DNA of 64,000 bases. Origin: Bacillota bacterium (GTDB taxonomy: Bacteria; Bacillota; Sulfobacillia; JAJZYS01; JAJYTV01). The position numbers were made by a program, and so were the translations under genes. The number at the start of each line of letters is the position of its first letter. Within the stretch, counting starts at the first letter, position 1. Below are positions 28,566 to 38,299 of the stretch, piece by piece. The notes beneath the pieces were generated by a model. The model saw only the letters and a program-made list of their open reading frames with translations, made no database searches and was not told the origin of the DNA. The stretch lies in contig JAJYSZ010000003.1 of the NCBI GenBank assembly GCA_021793315.1, positions 1-64,000 of the forward strand, written 5' to 3'.

Positions 28566-29510
28566 TCAGTCAGGCACCGGACGACCTGCGGCCGGCCCGC
28601 CTTTGACGCGCCAGAAGAGGAACGGCTTGGCCGCATCCGAGGTCCCAAGCTGCCCGTCTTCCGTCACCCAGAGGGCTGCCAGCTGCCCGCAGGCTTGCGC
28701 GATGCCCGTGGACCCGCGGAGGAAGAGCGTCTTGCTCCAGATTTCGGTCCAGGCAGGGTCGCGGCCGATGACCGTGACGGCGAGCAGCCCCTGCCCACCC
28801 GGACGTCCGGTGCGCGGATCGATTAGGTGATGGACGGTCTGGCCGTCGTGCTGCCAGCGGTGCCTCGCGATCGAGGAGGTACAGACTGCACCGCCCTCAG
28901 GCAGCTGCAGTGCCGCGATCAGGTCCTCCGGATTGCGTGGATCCTCGATTCCGACCTGCCAGCCGCGGCCTTGCGGGCCGTCGCCCGAGGCCAGGAGGTC
29001 GCCGCCGGCGTTGAGCAGGAAGTTCCCTGTCACATGTTGCGCAATGCGGGCTCCCCAGCGCACGCCGAGCCCTTTGCCGATGCCGCCGAGGTCGAGCGCA
29101 GCGAGTGTGCGCACCTCCAACTGCCGTGGCCGGCGAACGAGCCAGCCAGGGCTGGGATCCGACACAGGGGAACTGCCGCGCGGTGCCCCCACATAGCCGT
29201 ACTCCTCAAGGCGATCCAGGATGCGCGGGTCGAAGAGACCGGCCGTGCGTCGGTAGGCGCGCAGGGAGGTCGCAAGGGCTGTGTAGAGCCTTGGTGACAC
29301 CGTCGTCCACAGGCCGGCGCGCCCGTTCAGTCGCGCGAGTTCGGCCGTCGGGCGAAAACGCGACATCGCCTGTTCGCTGGTCTCGAAGTCCGCCGCAGCC
29401 GCCCTTGCGACGGCAAGAGCCATCGCTTCGCCCACCGCGGGCAGATGCAGGCTGACCGGCGAGTGCATGGCGTTCCACTGAAAGGAGCCGTCCGATCCTT
29501 TGGTGACCAA
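28566..29510 (-). CDS. ApbE-family FAD:protein FMN transferase
   Basis: DLGGIGKGLGVRW, LLNAGGDLLASG, HHLIDPRTGRPG motifs. Confidence 0.92.
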   Translation of the reverse strand: MVTKGSDGSFQWNAMHSPVSLHLPAVGEAMALAVARAAAADFETSEQAMSRFRPTAELARLNGRAGLWTTVSPRLYTALATSLRAYRRTAGLFDPRILDRLEEYGYVGAPRGSSPVSDPSPGWLVRRPRQLEVRTLAALDLGGIGKGLGVRWGARIAQHVTGNFLLNAGGDLLASGDGPQGRGWQVGIEDPRNPEDLIAALQLPEGGAVCTSSIARHRWQHDGQTVHHLIDPRTGRPGGQGLLAVTVIGRDPAWTEIWSKTLFLRGSTGIAQACGQLAALWVTEDGQLGTSDAAKPFLFWRVKGGPAAGRPVPD

Positions 29511-29685
29511 CGGTTCGTCGCCTCGTGCGGATCAAGGATGGGGGAGCGTCGCGCAGGTAACCGGCTTCAGCATCCTGCCGCGTGCGGTCGCGTACAAGGG
29601 CACGATGGGGCGTTACACGCGGGCTTGGGTTCCAAAATCGATCGGACCTCTGGACGTGAGATCGCACCGCGAGGCGGGAGCAAAG

Positions 29686-29725
29686 GAGAAGCGGGAAGGG
29701 CGCCAGGGCCCTACCCGCTTCCTTT
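29686..29725 (-). terminator. terminator of secreted Ig-like protein gene 1
   Basis: GAAGCGGG/CCCGCTTC stem with inner GC stem, downstream of 29743. Confidence 0.6.
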
Positions 29726-29742
29726 TGGTCTGGTGACACCGG

Positions 29743-31182
29743 CTACTTCGTCACTCGGAGGACGATGTGGAAGGCTGGCAGCGTGTCGCCCGGGTGGTCC
29801 TGCGCGTAGGTGAGCTGGGGCATGCCATACCAGTTCGGCAGGATCGAGCTTCCTTGGTACGGCGACGGGTAGATGTCGATGAAGTGGTAGCCCGGGGTGC
29901 CGATGGCGGGGATGTGGATGTGGACGTCGCCGTGGCTGTTGAAGCCGCAGGCGTAGCCCATATAGGCGTTGTCGTAGTCGACGGCGTAGATGTTGTCGTA
30001 CTGCGTCCAGCCGACGCCGGTCAGGTGGACGATGACCATGCTGCCCACCTTGGCGGGGTTCGGCGAGACGTCGATGAGCTGCGGCATGATCCGGAAGTAG
30101 GCCGACCCCACCTTCTGGCTGCCCTGCATGAGGTCGATTTCGTGCGGCGGGCCGCCAAGGTCGTCCGGGACCGTGCCCTTCCAGGTGAAGCTGCCGCTGC
30201 CGTCCGTGGTGATGGTGGCCAGCTGGGTCTGCGCCGTCTGGTACATCGAATTTGTCACGCGATTGCCCGACATGGTGTTCCAGACCACGCGCAACTGGGT
30301 GTTGGCCGGGAGCCCCTGGCCCTGCAGGGTGAACGTGCTGCCCACCACGCCGGATGTCGGCGTCACCGTCAGGTTGGTGCCGGTGGGCACGTCGGTCGCC
30401 GGTTCAGGGTCGACGACGGTCGCAGGCGTTCCCTTGGTGACCTGCACGGTCCAGTAGTAGCGCGGCAGATAGGCGTAGGGGCCTTCCTGCTCGTTCAAGT
30501 ACGGTCCTTCCACGGCGCCAGCGCGCAGGGAGATCTGGTGGGTCCCCACACCCTCCGCCCGGACCGAGAAGGTCGCCGTGCCTTCGGTGGTGACGCCGGA
30601 GATGAAGCCCATGTAGTGGTTGTCGTAGAGCACGCCGTACTCGGCGCCTTCGGCTCCGTAGGCCAGCCCCTTGACGGTGACGTGGAAGAGATCGCCCTGC
30701 GGTACGGCGGTACTCGAGATGGTGGCGCCGATCGACTCGATCACGGACCCGACCGCGACGGCCATTCCACCTGCATCGGTCAGCTCGAAGTTGTGCATAC
30801 CTCCGAAGCCGTTCGGCACGGGGAACGAGCCTGAAGCGGTGCCGGTTGCCGACGTCTCCACCGTGCCGATCTGTTCGCTGCCGTAGGAGTACACGACCGG
30901 CTTCTCCGTGCTGGTCCCGAGGTCCGCGCCGTCGATGACCCAGTGGCCGGAGACGGTCTGCCAGTCGAGCTCGAGCGTCGTGCTGGCCGGCAGGCCGGTG
31001 GCGGTCCACTGAATCTGATCGCCGGGGTAGACGTAGGGGGTGAGGACGGTCAGTTGGCCCTGCGGTACGGACGTGGCTGCGTCATCCGCGAACGCCGGCA
31101 GGCTGAATCCGGCAAGGGCGACCGCGCCAAGGAGCGTTGCTGCCAGAGCGGGGAGGAGGCTGCCGTGCAGTGTCCTGGACAT
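29743..31182 (-). CDS. secreted repeat protein with Ig-like/IPT-like domains, copy 1 (family Y)
   Basis: signal peptide; VTPTSGVVGSTFTLQGQGLP; IYAVDYDNAYMGYACGFNSHGDVHIHIPAIGTPGYHFIDIYPSPY; paralogous to 33347-34798. Confidence 0.8.
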   Translation of the reverse strand: MSRTLHGSLLPALAATLLGAVALAGFSLPAFADDAATSVPQGQLTVLTPYVYPGDQIQWTATGLPASTTLELDWQTVSGHWVIDGADLGTSTEKPVVYSYGSEQIGTVETSATGTASGSFPVPNGFGGMHNFELTDAGGMAVAVGSVIESIGATISSTAVPQGDLFHVTVKGLAYGAEGAEYGVLYDNHYMGFISGVTTEGTATFSVRAEGVGTHQISLRAGAVEGPYLNEQEGPYAYLPRYYWTVQVTKGTPATVVDPEPATDVPTGTNLTVTPTSGVVGSTFTLQGQGLPANTQLRVVWNTMSGNRVTNSMYQTAQTQLATITTDGSGSFTWKGTVPDDLGGPPHEIDLMQGSQKVGSAYFRIMPQLIDVSPNPAKVGSMVIVHLTGVGWTQYDNIYAVDYDNAYMGYACGFNSHGDVHIHIPAIGTPGYHFIDIYPSPYQGSSILPNWYGMPQLTYAQDHPGDTLPAFHIVLRVTK

Positions 31183-31185
31183 GGC

Positions 31186-31998
31186 TTACTGCAGTTGGAA
31201 CGCGAGCGAGGTGCCGGTGCCGGTGTTCGGCGGCGCCACCTTGTCTTGGGCGTTGACCTGGACGACGTAGAGACCAGCCTTGAGCCCTGACATCGACACG
31301 TTGCCCAGCCAGGCCTTCTTGGCCGCGTTGTAGCGCAGCGGGACGCTCCGGGCGACGATCTGCTGGCCCTTGGCGTTGATGTTGCCCTCGAGGCCGATGT
31401 TAGCCGTGACCTTGCCGGCGGTCATCGGCGACAGGGTGGTCTTGCCCTTCGCGACCAGGGCAAGGTTGACGCCCGCGGTGATCGGCAAGGACTTCACGGT
31501 CTTGCCGACGACGGTGGCGGACTTCGCGGCGTTGCCCACCTTGACGTTCACCGCGTAGCTGGCGGGGACGATCATCAGTTCGGACGGTGCGACCATGAAC
31601 TGCGGCTGGAAGCCGCCGCTGAGGCTGCCGTCCGTCGCGGTGACCGACCACTGGATCGTGCCGGTCGGTGTGTTGAGACCCTCGTGCCAGGCCGCCGTGA
31701 AGAAGCCGTCGTCCGTGTTGTAGATGGCGGGGTACGTCTTGCCGCCCTTCACGTAGACGGTCACTTTGGCGCTCTTGTCCTGTTTCCCGTCCTTGAGCAC
31801 GTTGATGCGCCAGACGACGACGTCGACCCCGCGGTGGAACACATTTGTCTGCAGGCAGCCGACGTTTGTGACGGTGTCGGCGTAGACCATGAGACCGTCA
31901 TTGGTCGATGCGGCAAATGCGGGGGAAGCCGTCGCGGCCAGCATGGTCGCTGCACCAGCCAAGCCTACCAAAGCGGCAAGGTTCCTGCGAAGTGACAT
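31186..31998 (-). CDS. secreted protein, copy 1 (family X)
   Basis: signal peptide; GCLQTNVFHRGVDVVVWRINVLKDGKQDK; paralogous to 34800-35609; 3 nt upstream of family Y start. Confidence 0.8.
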   Translation of the reverse strand: MSLRRNLAALVGLAGAATMLAATASPAFAASTNDGLMVYADTVTNVGCLQTNVFHRGVDVVVWRINVLKDGKQDKSAKVTVYVKGGKTYPAIYNTDDGFFTAAWHEGLNTPTGTIQWSVTATDGSLSGGFQPQFMVAPSELMIVPASYAVNVKVGNAAKSATVVGKTVKSLPITAGVNLALVAKGKTTLSPMTAGKVTANIGLEGNINAKGQQIVARSVPLRYNAAKKAWLGNVSMSGLKAGLYVVQVNAQDKVAPPNTGTGTSLAFQLQ

Positions 31999-32234
31999 CT
32001 CTCGAACCCTCCTTGCACTGTCAGGACGGCGGTGCTGTGCACAGGTTCCGGCGGGTACACCTTGCCTTTGGGGGCCTGCGCAGGGGCGGGCGGGTATTCG
32101 GCGCCGGGCGGGGGAGCGCGCCACGCTGCCGAAACACGGAAGAATCCGCAGCCACCTCCGGGGCTCGAAGTTGAGGCGCCGCTACACCCTTGGATCACCG
32201 CACCATCCCATGAACATCTCACCGCTGCGCGGGT

Positions 32235-32250
32235 TGTGAAACAATGCACA
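32235..32250 (-). promoter_or_regulatory. CRP-like operator upstream of X1-Y1
   Basis: TGTGA-AACAAT-GCACA. Confidence 0.6.
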
Positions 32251-32575
32251 TGTGGACGCACTAGAGCGTTTCAAGAGGCCGGGAAAGGTCGGCGCATGGA
32301 AACAGGTGGCATGCCCCATGCAGACGCACCGCCGGCAGGGCGACCCTGCCGCCAAGAGACCGCGACAGGGGTCGTCCGGCCGCCGCCGACGAACGGCGTG
32401 GCCATCAGGCCTTGGGAACTGCGAGCAGGGGACAGCTCTCGTGGCCCGTCGCCTGCCAGGTGGGGGACTTCTCCCGCCTCGCAGATGTGCCGCTGCAGCA
32501 GGCAAGCGCACCTCCCGAGGAGATGCGCTTGCGTCTTCGCTTGTCGCCAGGGCCACCTGAATGCGGATCAGCCAA

Positions 32576-33241
32576 CTAGCCTGACGCACCGCTGCTGGCG
32601 TGCACGGCGGGCTTGACCGAACCGCGCACGAGCATGTAGCCGCGACGCAGGTGGAAGCCCTTCGGCAGGGCACAGATCTGGGCTGCGGTGTAGCCGGCAT
32701 TGGCTGGCTCGACCCCGACCAGCTTGCACCCGTTGAGCCATGGGGCCTTCAGCTGTTCGCCAGCGACCTTGCCGCCGGCGGACAGTAGCCGCGTCTCCTT
32801 GACCTTGGCGGCGCCGACCACGCGGTATTTGCCCGCCGGCGCAATGGCGAAGGTCAAGGTGATGAGGATCTCGTCCAGGAAGAACAACGAGAGGATCCGC
32901 AGCCAGAGAAGGAACGTGTCGCCGATGCTGTGATCGAAGATGCCGCTGAAGAGCCCGGCACCCAGCGTGCCCCAGAGCACCAGGTTGTGAGCCGTGCGGC
33001 TCTTGTGGCCGGCCCCGAAGACGTCCATCGCAATAAGTCCCACCATACCGATCAGGAGACCGTGCAGGTACATCGCGTGGGCGTAATCGGGCGCCATGCC
33101 CTGGTGCTGGTCGAAGAACGGCGTCGCCACGAAGGCGCTGCCGAGCGCCAGCAGCGTCAGCCAGACGAGCATGGCCACGATGACGCGCTGTTCGGGCGAT
33201 CAGAGCGTTTTTCCGGGACTCTTCTCGCCGTGATCCCACAT
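32576..33241 (-). pseudogene. chimeric remnant: N-terminal half of 12-TM protein fused to C-terminus of small secreted protein; in-frame UGA at 33202-33200
   Basis: N-part matches MLxWLxLLALGSAFVxTPFxDQ...FFLDEILI of 36923-38299; C-part GCKLVGVEPANAGYTAAQICALPKGFHLRRGYMLVRGSVKP matches 36427-36831; TGA replaces the Trp of LWSPEKR. Confidence 0.8.
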
Positions 33242-33276
33242 GGACGCTCCGCCTTAGACGGGGGGGTGCCCCGGAT

Positions 33277-33321
33277 GGGGAGAAGCGGAAGTCCAGCCTT
33301 GGCCGTACTCCCGCTTCTCCC
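33277..33321 (-). terminator. terminator of secreted Ig-like protein gene 2
   Basis: GGGAGAAGCGG...CCGCTTCTCCC. Confidence 0.6.
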
Positions 33322-33346
33322 GGAGTGCCTGCGAATGCGGGGCCGC

Positions 33347-34798
33347 CTACCTGACCACCTTGATGACGAGGTGGAACGCGGGCAGGGTGTCCCCAGGATG
33401 GTCCTTCGCGTACGTCAGCTGGGGCATGCCCCACCAGTTGGGAAACACGCTGGTGCCCATGTACGGCGAGGGATAGATGTCGATGAAGTGGTAGCCGGGA
33501 GCTCCCACGGCGGGAATCTGGATGTGGACGTCGCCATGGCTGTTGAAGCCGCATGCGTAGCCCATGAACGCGTTGTCGTAGTCCACGGCGTAGATGTTGT
33601 CGTAATCGGTCCAGCCGACGCCGGTCAGGTGTACGGTCATCAGGCTGCCCTGCCTGGCCGGGTTCGGCGATACGCTGAGGAACTGCGGCATGATGCGATA
33701 CTGCGCCGACCCGAGGACGCTTTGGTTCTGGTCCACGAGGTCGATCTCATGCGGCGGGCCGCCGAGGTCATTCGGCACCGTGCCCTTCCAGGTGAAGGCG
33801 CCGCTCGCGTCGGTCGTGACGGTGGCGAGCGCGATCTGGGCCGACTGGTACATCGACGACGTGACGCGGTTGCCGGACTGGGTGTTCCACACGACCTGCA
33901 GGGTCTCGTCGGCCGGAAGACCGCGACCCTGCAGCGTGATCGCGCTGCCGACGACGCCGGATGTCGGCGTCACGGTCAGGTTTGTTCCTGCCGGCAGCGT
34001 GACCTTGGGCTCGGGGTCCACGATGGTCTTCGGCGTCGCGGCGGTCACGCGGACGTTCCAGTAGTAGCGCGGGTTGAGCGGGTATGGGCTCTCCTCCTGG
34101 TTGAGGTATGGCCCCCAGACGCCTGCGCCCCGCAGGGAGATCTGATGGTTGCCGACGCCCTCGGCGCGCACCTCGAAGTTCGCGGTGCCGTTGGTGCTCA
34201 CCGCAGAAATGAACCCCATGTACTTGTCGTCGTAGAGGACGCCGTAGTCGGACGTGTAGGGGGTGTAGGCAAGCCCGAGCACCTGGATGTGGAAGAAGCC
34301 GCCCTGCGGCTCCGTTGTTTGGGCGATGGTAGCCGACGGCCACTCGGCGACGCTGCCGACCGCCTCTGCCGTTCCATCTGCGTCCGCCAGCTGGAAGTTG
34401 TGCGTACCGCCGAAACCGGCGGGCACCGGGAACGATCCCGATGCCGTGCCGGCCGCGGACGTCTGCACGGTTTCGATCTGCGTGCTGCTGAAGGTGTAGC
34501 TCGCCGGCTTCTCGGTACTCGTACCGAGATTGTCGCCATCGACTACCCAGTGACCGCTGACGGACTGCCAGTCCAGGTCGAGCGTTGCGTTCGGGGTCAG
34601 GCCCGTCGCAGTCCACCTGATCGCGTCGCCGGGGTAGACGTTCGGCGTGAGCACGGTGATCTGTCCGTTGGCGGAAGGGGTGCTCGTGGCGGAGCCGCCG
34701 TCTGCGAGAGCGGGCGAGCTGAAGCCGGCTACCGTAACGCCAGCGAGGGCGATGAGGGCCAGGGACCGCAGGCAAGTCCGAACAAACGCTCGTGACAT
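33347..34798 (-). CDS. secreted repeat protein with Ig-like/IPT-like domains, copy 2 (family Y)
   Basis: same architecture as 29743-31182 along full length. Confidence 0.8.
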   Translation of the reverse strand: MSRAFVRTCLRSLALIALAGVTVAGFSSPALADGGSATSTPSANGQITVLTPNVYPGDAIRWTATGLTPNATLDLDWQSVSGHWVVDGDNLGTSTEKPASYTFSSTQIETVQTSAAGTASGSFPVPAGFGGTHNFQLADADGTAEAVGSVAEWPSATIAQTTEPQGGFFHIQVLGLAYTPYTSDYGVLYDDKYMGFISAVSTNGTANFEVRAEGVGNHQISLRGAGVWGPYLNQEESPYPLNPRYYWNVRVTAATPKTIVDPEPKVTLPAGTNLTVTPTSGVVGSAITLQGRGLPADETLQVVWNTQSGNRVTSSMYQSAQIALATVTTDASGAFTWKGTVPNDLGGPPHEIDLVDQNQSVLGSAQYRIMPQFLSVSPNPARQGSLMTVHLTGVGWTDYDNIYAVDYDNAFMGYACGFNSHGDVHIQIPAVGAPGYHFIDIYPSPYMGTSVFPNWWGMPQLTYAKDHPGDTLPAFHLVIKVVR

Positions 34799-34799
34799 G

Positions 34800-35609
34800 T
34801 TACTGTACCGTGAAGGCGAGCGACGTGCCGGTGCCGGTGTTGGCCGGCGCGACGTGGTCCGCTGCGTTGACGTCGACGATGTAGAGGCCGGCCTTGAGGC
34901 CAGCGGTCGGGATGCTGCCGACCCAGGTCTTGCTGGATGCGTTGTAGCGCAGGGCGACCGTCTTGTTCACGATCTGCTGGCCCTTGGCGTTCACGTTGCC
35001 TTCGAGGCCGATGGCGGCCTTGACGGTGCCGGAGGTCATCGGCTTGAGCGAGATCTTGCCTTGGGACGAGGTGACGAGGTCAACTCCGGCCGTCACCGGG
35101 ATGGCCTTGACGGCCTTGCCGAAGAGCGTGACCGGCTTGGCGCCGCTGCCGACCTTGGTGTTCACGGTGTAGGTGGCCGGGACGATCATGAGTTCGGACG
35201 GTGCGACCATGAACTGCGGCTGGTACGAGCCTGTCGCGGAGCCGTCCGTCGCGGTGACGGAGTACTGGATCGTACCGGGGGCCTGGTTGATGGGGACGGG
35301 CCAGAACGCGGTGTAGAAGCCGTCCTTGGAGTTGAAGGGCGCCTTGAAGGTCTGTCCGCCCTTGACCTGTACGGTTACGGTGGCCGTCTTGTCCTGCTGG
35401 CCGTTCTGGAGCACGTTGATGCGCCAGACGATGCCGTCGATGCCGCGGTGGAACACGTTGGTCTGGACGCAGCCCTGGTCCGTGACGGTGTCGGCGTAGA
35501 CGGTGAGTCCGCCCGTCGAGGCGGCGAAGGCCGGGGTGGCGGTGGCGCCGACCATGGTAACGGCGGCGGCGAGTCCGGCAATCACACCGAGGCTCCTGCG
35601 AAAGTGCAT
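34800..35609 (-). CDS. secreted protein, copy 2 (family X)
   Basis: signal peptide; GCVQTNVFHRGIDGIVWRINVLQNGQQDK; paralogous to 31186-31998. Confidence 0.8.
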   Translation of the reverse strand: MHFRRSLGVIAGLAAAVTMVGATATPAFAASTGGLTVYADTVTDQGCVQTNVFHRGIDGIVWRINVLQNGQQDKTATVTVQVKGGQTFKAPFNSKDGFYTAFWPVPINQAPGTIQYSVTATDGSATGSYQPQFMVAPSELMIVPATYTVNTKVGSGAKPVTLFGKAVKAIPVTAGVDLVTSSQGKISLKPMTSGTVKAAIGLEGNVNAKGQQIVNKTVALRYNASSKTWVGSIPTAGLKAGLYIVDVNAADHVAPANTGTGTSLAFTVQ

Positions 35610-35943
35610 CTCGTTTCCTCCTTGGTTCGAGCGAGCTTGGGTTGGGCCGGATGTACGTGGCTCTGCCTCACGATTGAGGTGGTCTGCGGCGATCCTTCAG
35701 GCTCTGATGCCGGATCGCAGGACCATCCGCAGAAGGCGTTTCACGCGGACCGATCCATCTAGGCTGCGGGCGCCCTGCGGCGAAACGGGGGAAGCGCATT
35801 GCGCCGCCTGACACGGGCCGCGAACCTTCATCTCTCCCTCCCTCCTCCTTGCCAGGGAAGATGGTCCGGGTCGGCCTGGTGTGCGATATCAGATCGCCTC
35901 ATGCCGAGGCATCCGTCCCACAACATCACACGACACGGCACTA

Positions 35944-35959
35944 TGTGAAACAATGCACT
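35944..35959 (-). promoter_or_regulatory. CRP-like operator upstream of X2-Y2
   Basis: TGTGA-AACAAT-GCACT. Confidence 0.6.
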
Positions 35960-36360
35960 TGTGGACCCTGCTTGTGATCACAGTCCTCTTTCTCGAATGG
36001 CCTAGCCCAAGAAGCCGATGGAAACGCGAGCCATACGCCGGTTGGATGGAGGACATGCATAGGGCCCTCTTGCGCGGCAGGCCTGCGGGTGCCCAGTTGA
36101 GCGGGCGGCCCTGACCCATCGGCAATGGCCTTGCCGCTTGGTCAGCCAATGTGCCTATCTGCGGGTAGCCACGGCGCGGGAAAGGCCTCGCGATGCGCCT
36201 TGGCACCTTCTTCCGCTGTGGTAGGAAGAAGGGGGCAGGTCCCAGGGCACTGCAGCTTGGGCTCCCTTTGCTCCCTGAAGCGCCATGGCTGATGCGTACG
36301 GCAGAAGCGGGAACGAGCCGGGGGCCCATTCGGTCCCAGGGGCCGCCGACGGCGGAAAGA

Positions 36361-36394
36361 AGTCGCACCCCTTGCCCGTGCAGGGGGTGCGACT
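36361..36394 (-). terminator. terminator downstream of small secreted protein gene
   Basis: AGTCGCACCCC...GGGGTGCGACT; on minus strand followed by TTCTTTCC. Confidence 0.7.
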
Positions 36395-36426
36395 GGAAGT
36401 CCTGGGCACTTAGAGACGAGCGGGGA

Positions 36427-36831
36427 TCAACCCGACGCGCCGGAGGTGCTGTGCACCGTCGGCTTCACGGAACCGCGCACGAGCATGTAGCCGCGCCGGA
36501 GGTGGTAACCCTTGGGCAGGGCGCACATCTGCGCAGCCGTGTAGCCGGCGTTGGCCGGCCCGATCTCGACGAGCTTGCAGCCCTTCGGCAGCCAGCGGGC
36601 GGTGACCCGTGCCGCGGCTGCGCGCTTGGCGCCGGCGAAGAGGTGGGCCGTCGCGCGGCTCGAGGCAAGGCGATGGCGCGCGGGCGCGGCTTGCCGCATC
36701 GGGGTGCTGGCTGGTTGGACGCTGTGCACAGCTGGGGTGGAGGCCGCGGCAAGGCCTGGCGCCAGCGCGGCCAGCGGCAGTGAGGCGGTGGCCGACGCTG
36801 CGATGAGTGTTAGGGCACGCGAACGTTTCAT
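36427..36831 (-). CDS. small secreted protein with conserved C-terminal Cys pair (family G)
   Basis: signal peptide; GCKLVEIGPANAGYTAAQMCALPKGYHLRRGYMLVRGSVKP; GAGGA SD. Confidence 0.75.
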   Translation of the reverse strand: MKRSRALTLIAASATASLPLAALAPGLAAASTPAVHSVQPASTPMRQAAPARHRLASSRATAHLFAGAKRAAAARVTARWLPKGCKLVEIGPANAGYTAAQMCALPKGYHLRRGYMLVRGSVKPTVHSTSGASG

Positions 36832-36922
36832 GGCCCGTTCCTCCTTGGTATGGCGAGTGCTCAGGGCGCCTCTGGCATGGCGATCTGTCTGACGGCCATC
36901 CGGGCGGTTGACGTGACTCTTG

Positions 36923-38299
36923 TCAGTCCGTCCCGGACAGCACGGCCTTGTCGGGCGTTTGGGCGCCGACGCCGGGGCGTATGATGGCGCGCAGGGCCAG
37001 TACGACGCCGAGGACGATGCCGGCCAAGCCGATCGTCGTGATGACGAAGGAGACACCGTAGAGCGCAGGGGAGACGAACACGTAGAGCATTCCGCCGACG
37101 AAGCCGAGGCAGCTTCCGGCGAGCAGCGTACCGACGGATGCGCGGCGCTGGCGGGCGTCATGCGTAAAGTGCATGACCGCCAGGATGAGCGTCATGATGG
37201 CTGGGATGAGGAAGAGGGCGAAGTCCTGGTGGAACCACCCGTACACCGCGTCGTTGACTCCGCGGGGCGCCGAGGCGAGACCGTGGTTGTAGAGCGTTTC
37301 GTGCATGTAGATGTAGTAGCCCGTTATCGGAACCGTCACGAGCAGCAGGGTGCTAAGCAGCGCCGAACCCCAGCGCGTCACCGGGTCCGGCAGCCTTTCG
37401 ACGCCAAGGCCGACGAGCGCGATCAGCCCGCCGAGCATGACGCCCAGGCCCGTGACGAAGTCGTCGCCGCCGATGCCGTTCAGGCCGTGGGCGAAGAGCA
37501 CGGGCGGCTGGGCCCAGGAGAATCCCGCGACGACATAGACGAGCGTCATGGCGATCGTGCCGATCGCCGCCCACCAGAGCCCGAACCGCATCAGCTTGTT
37601 GCCGCGGGTCTGCAGGCTGAAGTAGGCGCAGAACGTCGCGACGAGCAGGGCGATCACGGCCACGACCATCTCGTGGGCGTGTGCCGATATCAGGTGGGTG
37701 AGCAGGCTTTGCCACGACTCCGCGGCCAGCGATGCGTATCCGCCGACGATGGCCTTCGGGTAGTCGCCGAACTCGAGGATCCAACCGGCGATATGCCCCA
37801 TCACCGCGGAGATGAAGCCGCTGAACGCCGCCAGGGCTGCGAGCCACGTTGCGACGAAGCGCGTTTCCACGGCGCGGAAGAAGAGCGCCAGGGTCAGGCT
37901 GATGAGGATCTCATCCAGGAAGAAGAACGAGATGATCTGCATCCAGAGAAAGAGCGTGTCCTCGATGTTGCGGTCGAAGATGCCTCCGACGCCACTGAAG
38001 AGCGCGGCGCCGAGTGTGCCCCAGAGCACGAGGTTGTGCATGGTGCGGTTCTTGTGGCCAGCACCGAAGATATCCATCGCAATCAGCGACAGCAGACCCA
38101 CCATGCCGATCAGCAGTCCGTGCAGATACATGGTGCGCGCGTAGTCGGGCGGTGCCCCCGCACGCTGGTCGACGAAGGGCGTGGAGACGAAGGCGCTGCC
38201 GAGCGCGAGCAGCGCCAGCCATATCAGCATGGCTACGACGACGCGCTTCTCGGGAGACCAGAGGGTCTCGGAAAGGCTTCGCTGGCTTCCGGTCGACAT
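36923..38299 (-). CDS. predicted 12-TM membrane protein, remotely heme-copper oxidase subunit I-like (paralogue 2)
   Basis: 458-aa paralogue of 23756-25141; GAGGAGGAGATTCC SD before ATG 38299; conserved His in TM2/5/6/9/10. Confidence 0.78.
   Translation of the reverse strand: MSTGSQRSLSETLWSPEKRVVVAMLIWLALLALGSAFVSTPFVDQRAGAPPDYARTMYLHGLLIGMVGLLSLIAMDIFGAGHKNRTMHNLVLWGTLGAALFSGVGGIFDRNIEDTLFLWMQIISFFFLDEILISLTLALFFRAVETRFVATWLAALAAFSGFISAVMGHIAGWILEFGDYPKAIVGGYASLAAESWQSLLTHLISAHAHEMVVAVIALLVATFCAYFSLQTRGNKLMRFGLWWAAIGTIAMTLVYVVAGFSWAQPPVLFAHGLNGIGGDDFVTGLGVMLGGLIALVGLGVERLPDPVTRWGSALLSTLLLVTVPITGYYIYMHETLYNHGLASAPRGVNDAVYGWFHQDFALFLIPAIMTLILAVMHFTHDARQRRASVGTLLAGSCLGFVGGMLYVFVSPALYGVSFVITTIGLAGIVLGVVLALRAIIRPGVGAQTPDKAVLSGTD

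Noticed and set aside
33200-33202. in-frame TGA in the chimeric gene as a second selenocysteine codon
   Set aside because: The paralogues have Trp (TGG) at this position, no redox motif is present, and the gene carries other lesions; a nonsense mutation is simpler.
32930-34795. 621-aa plus-strand ORF
   Set aside because: Antisense to secreted Y2 gene and the chimera; translation lacks domain features.
35889-36368. 159-aa minus ORF in the gap upstream of X2
   Set aside because: Overlaps the terminator hairpin and CRP-like site region; no SD or motif.
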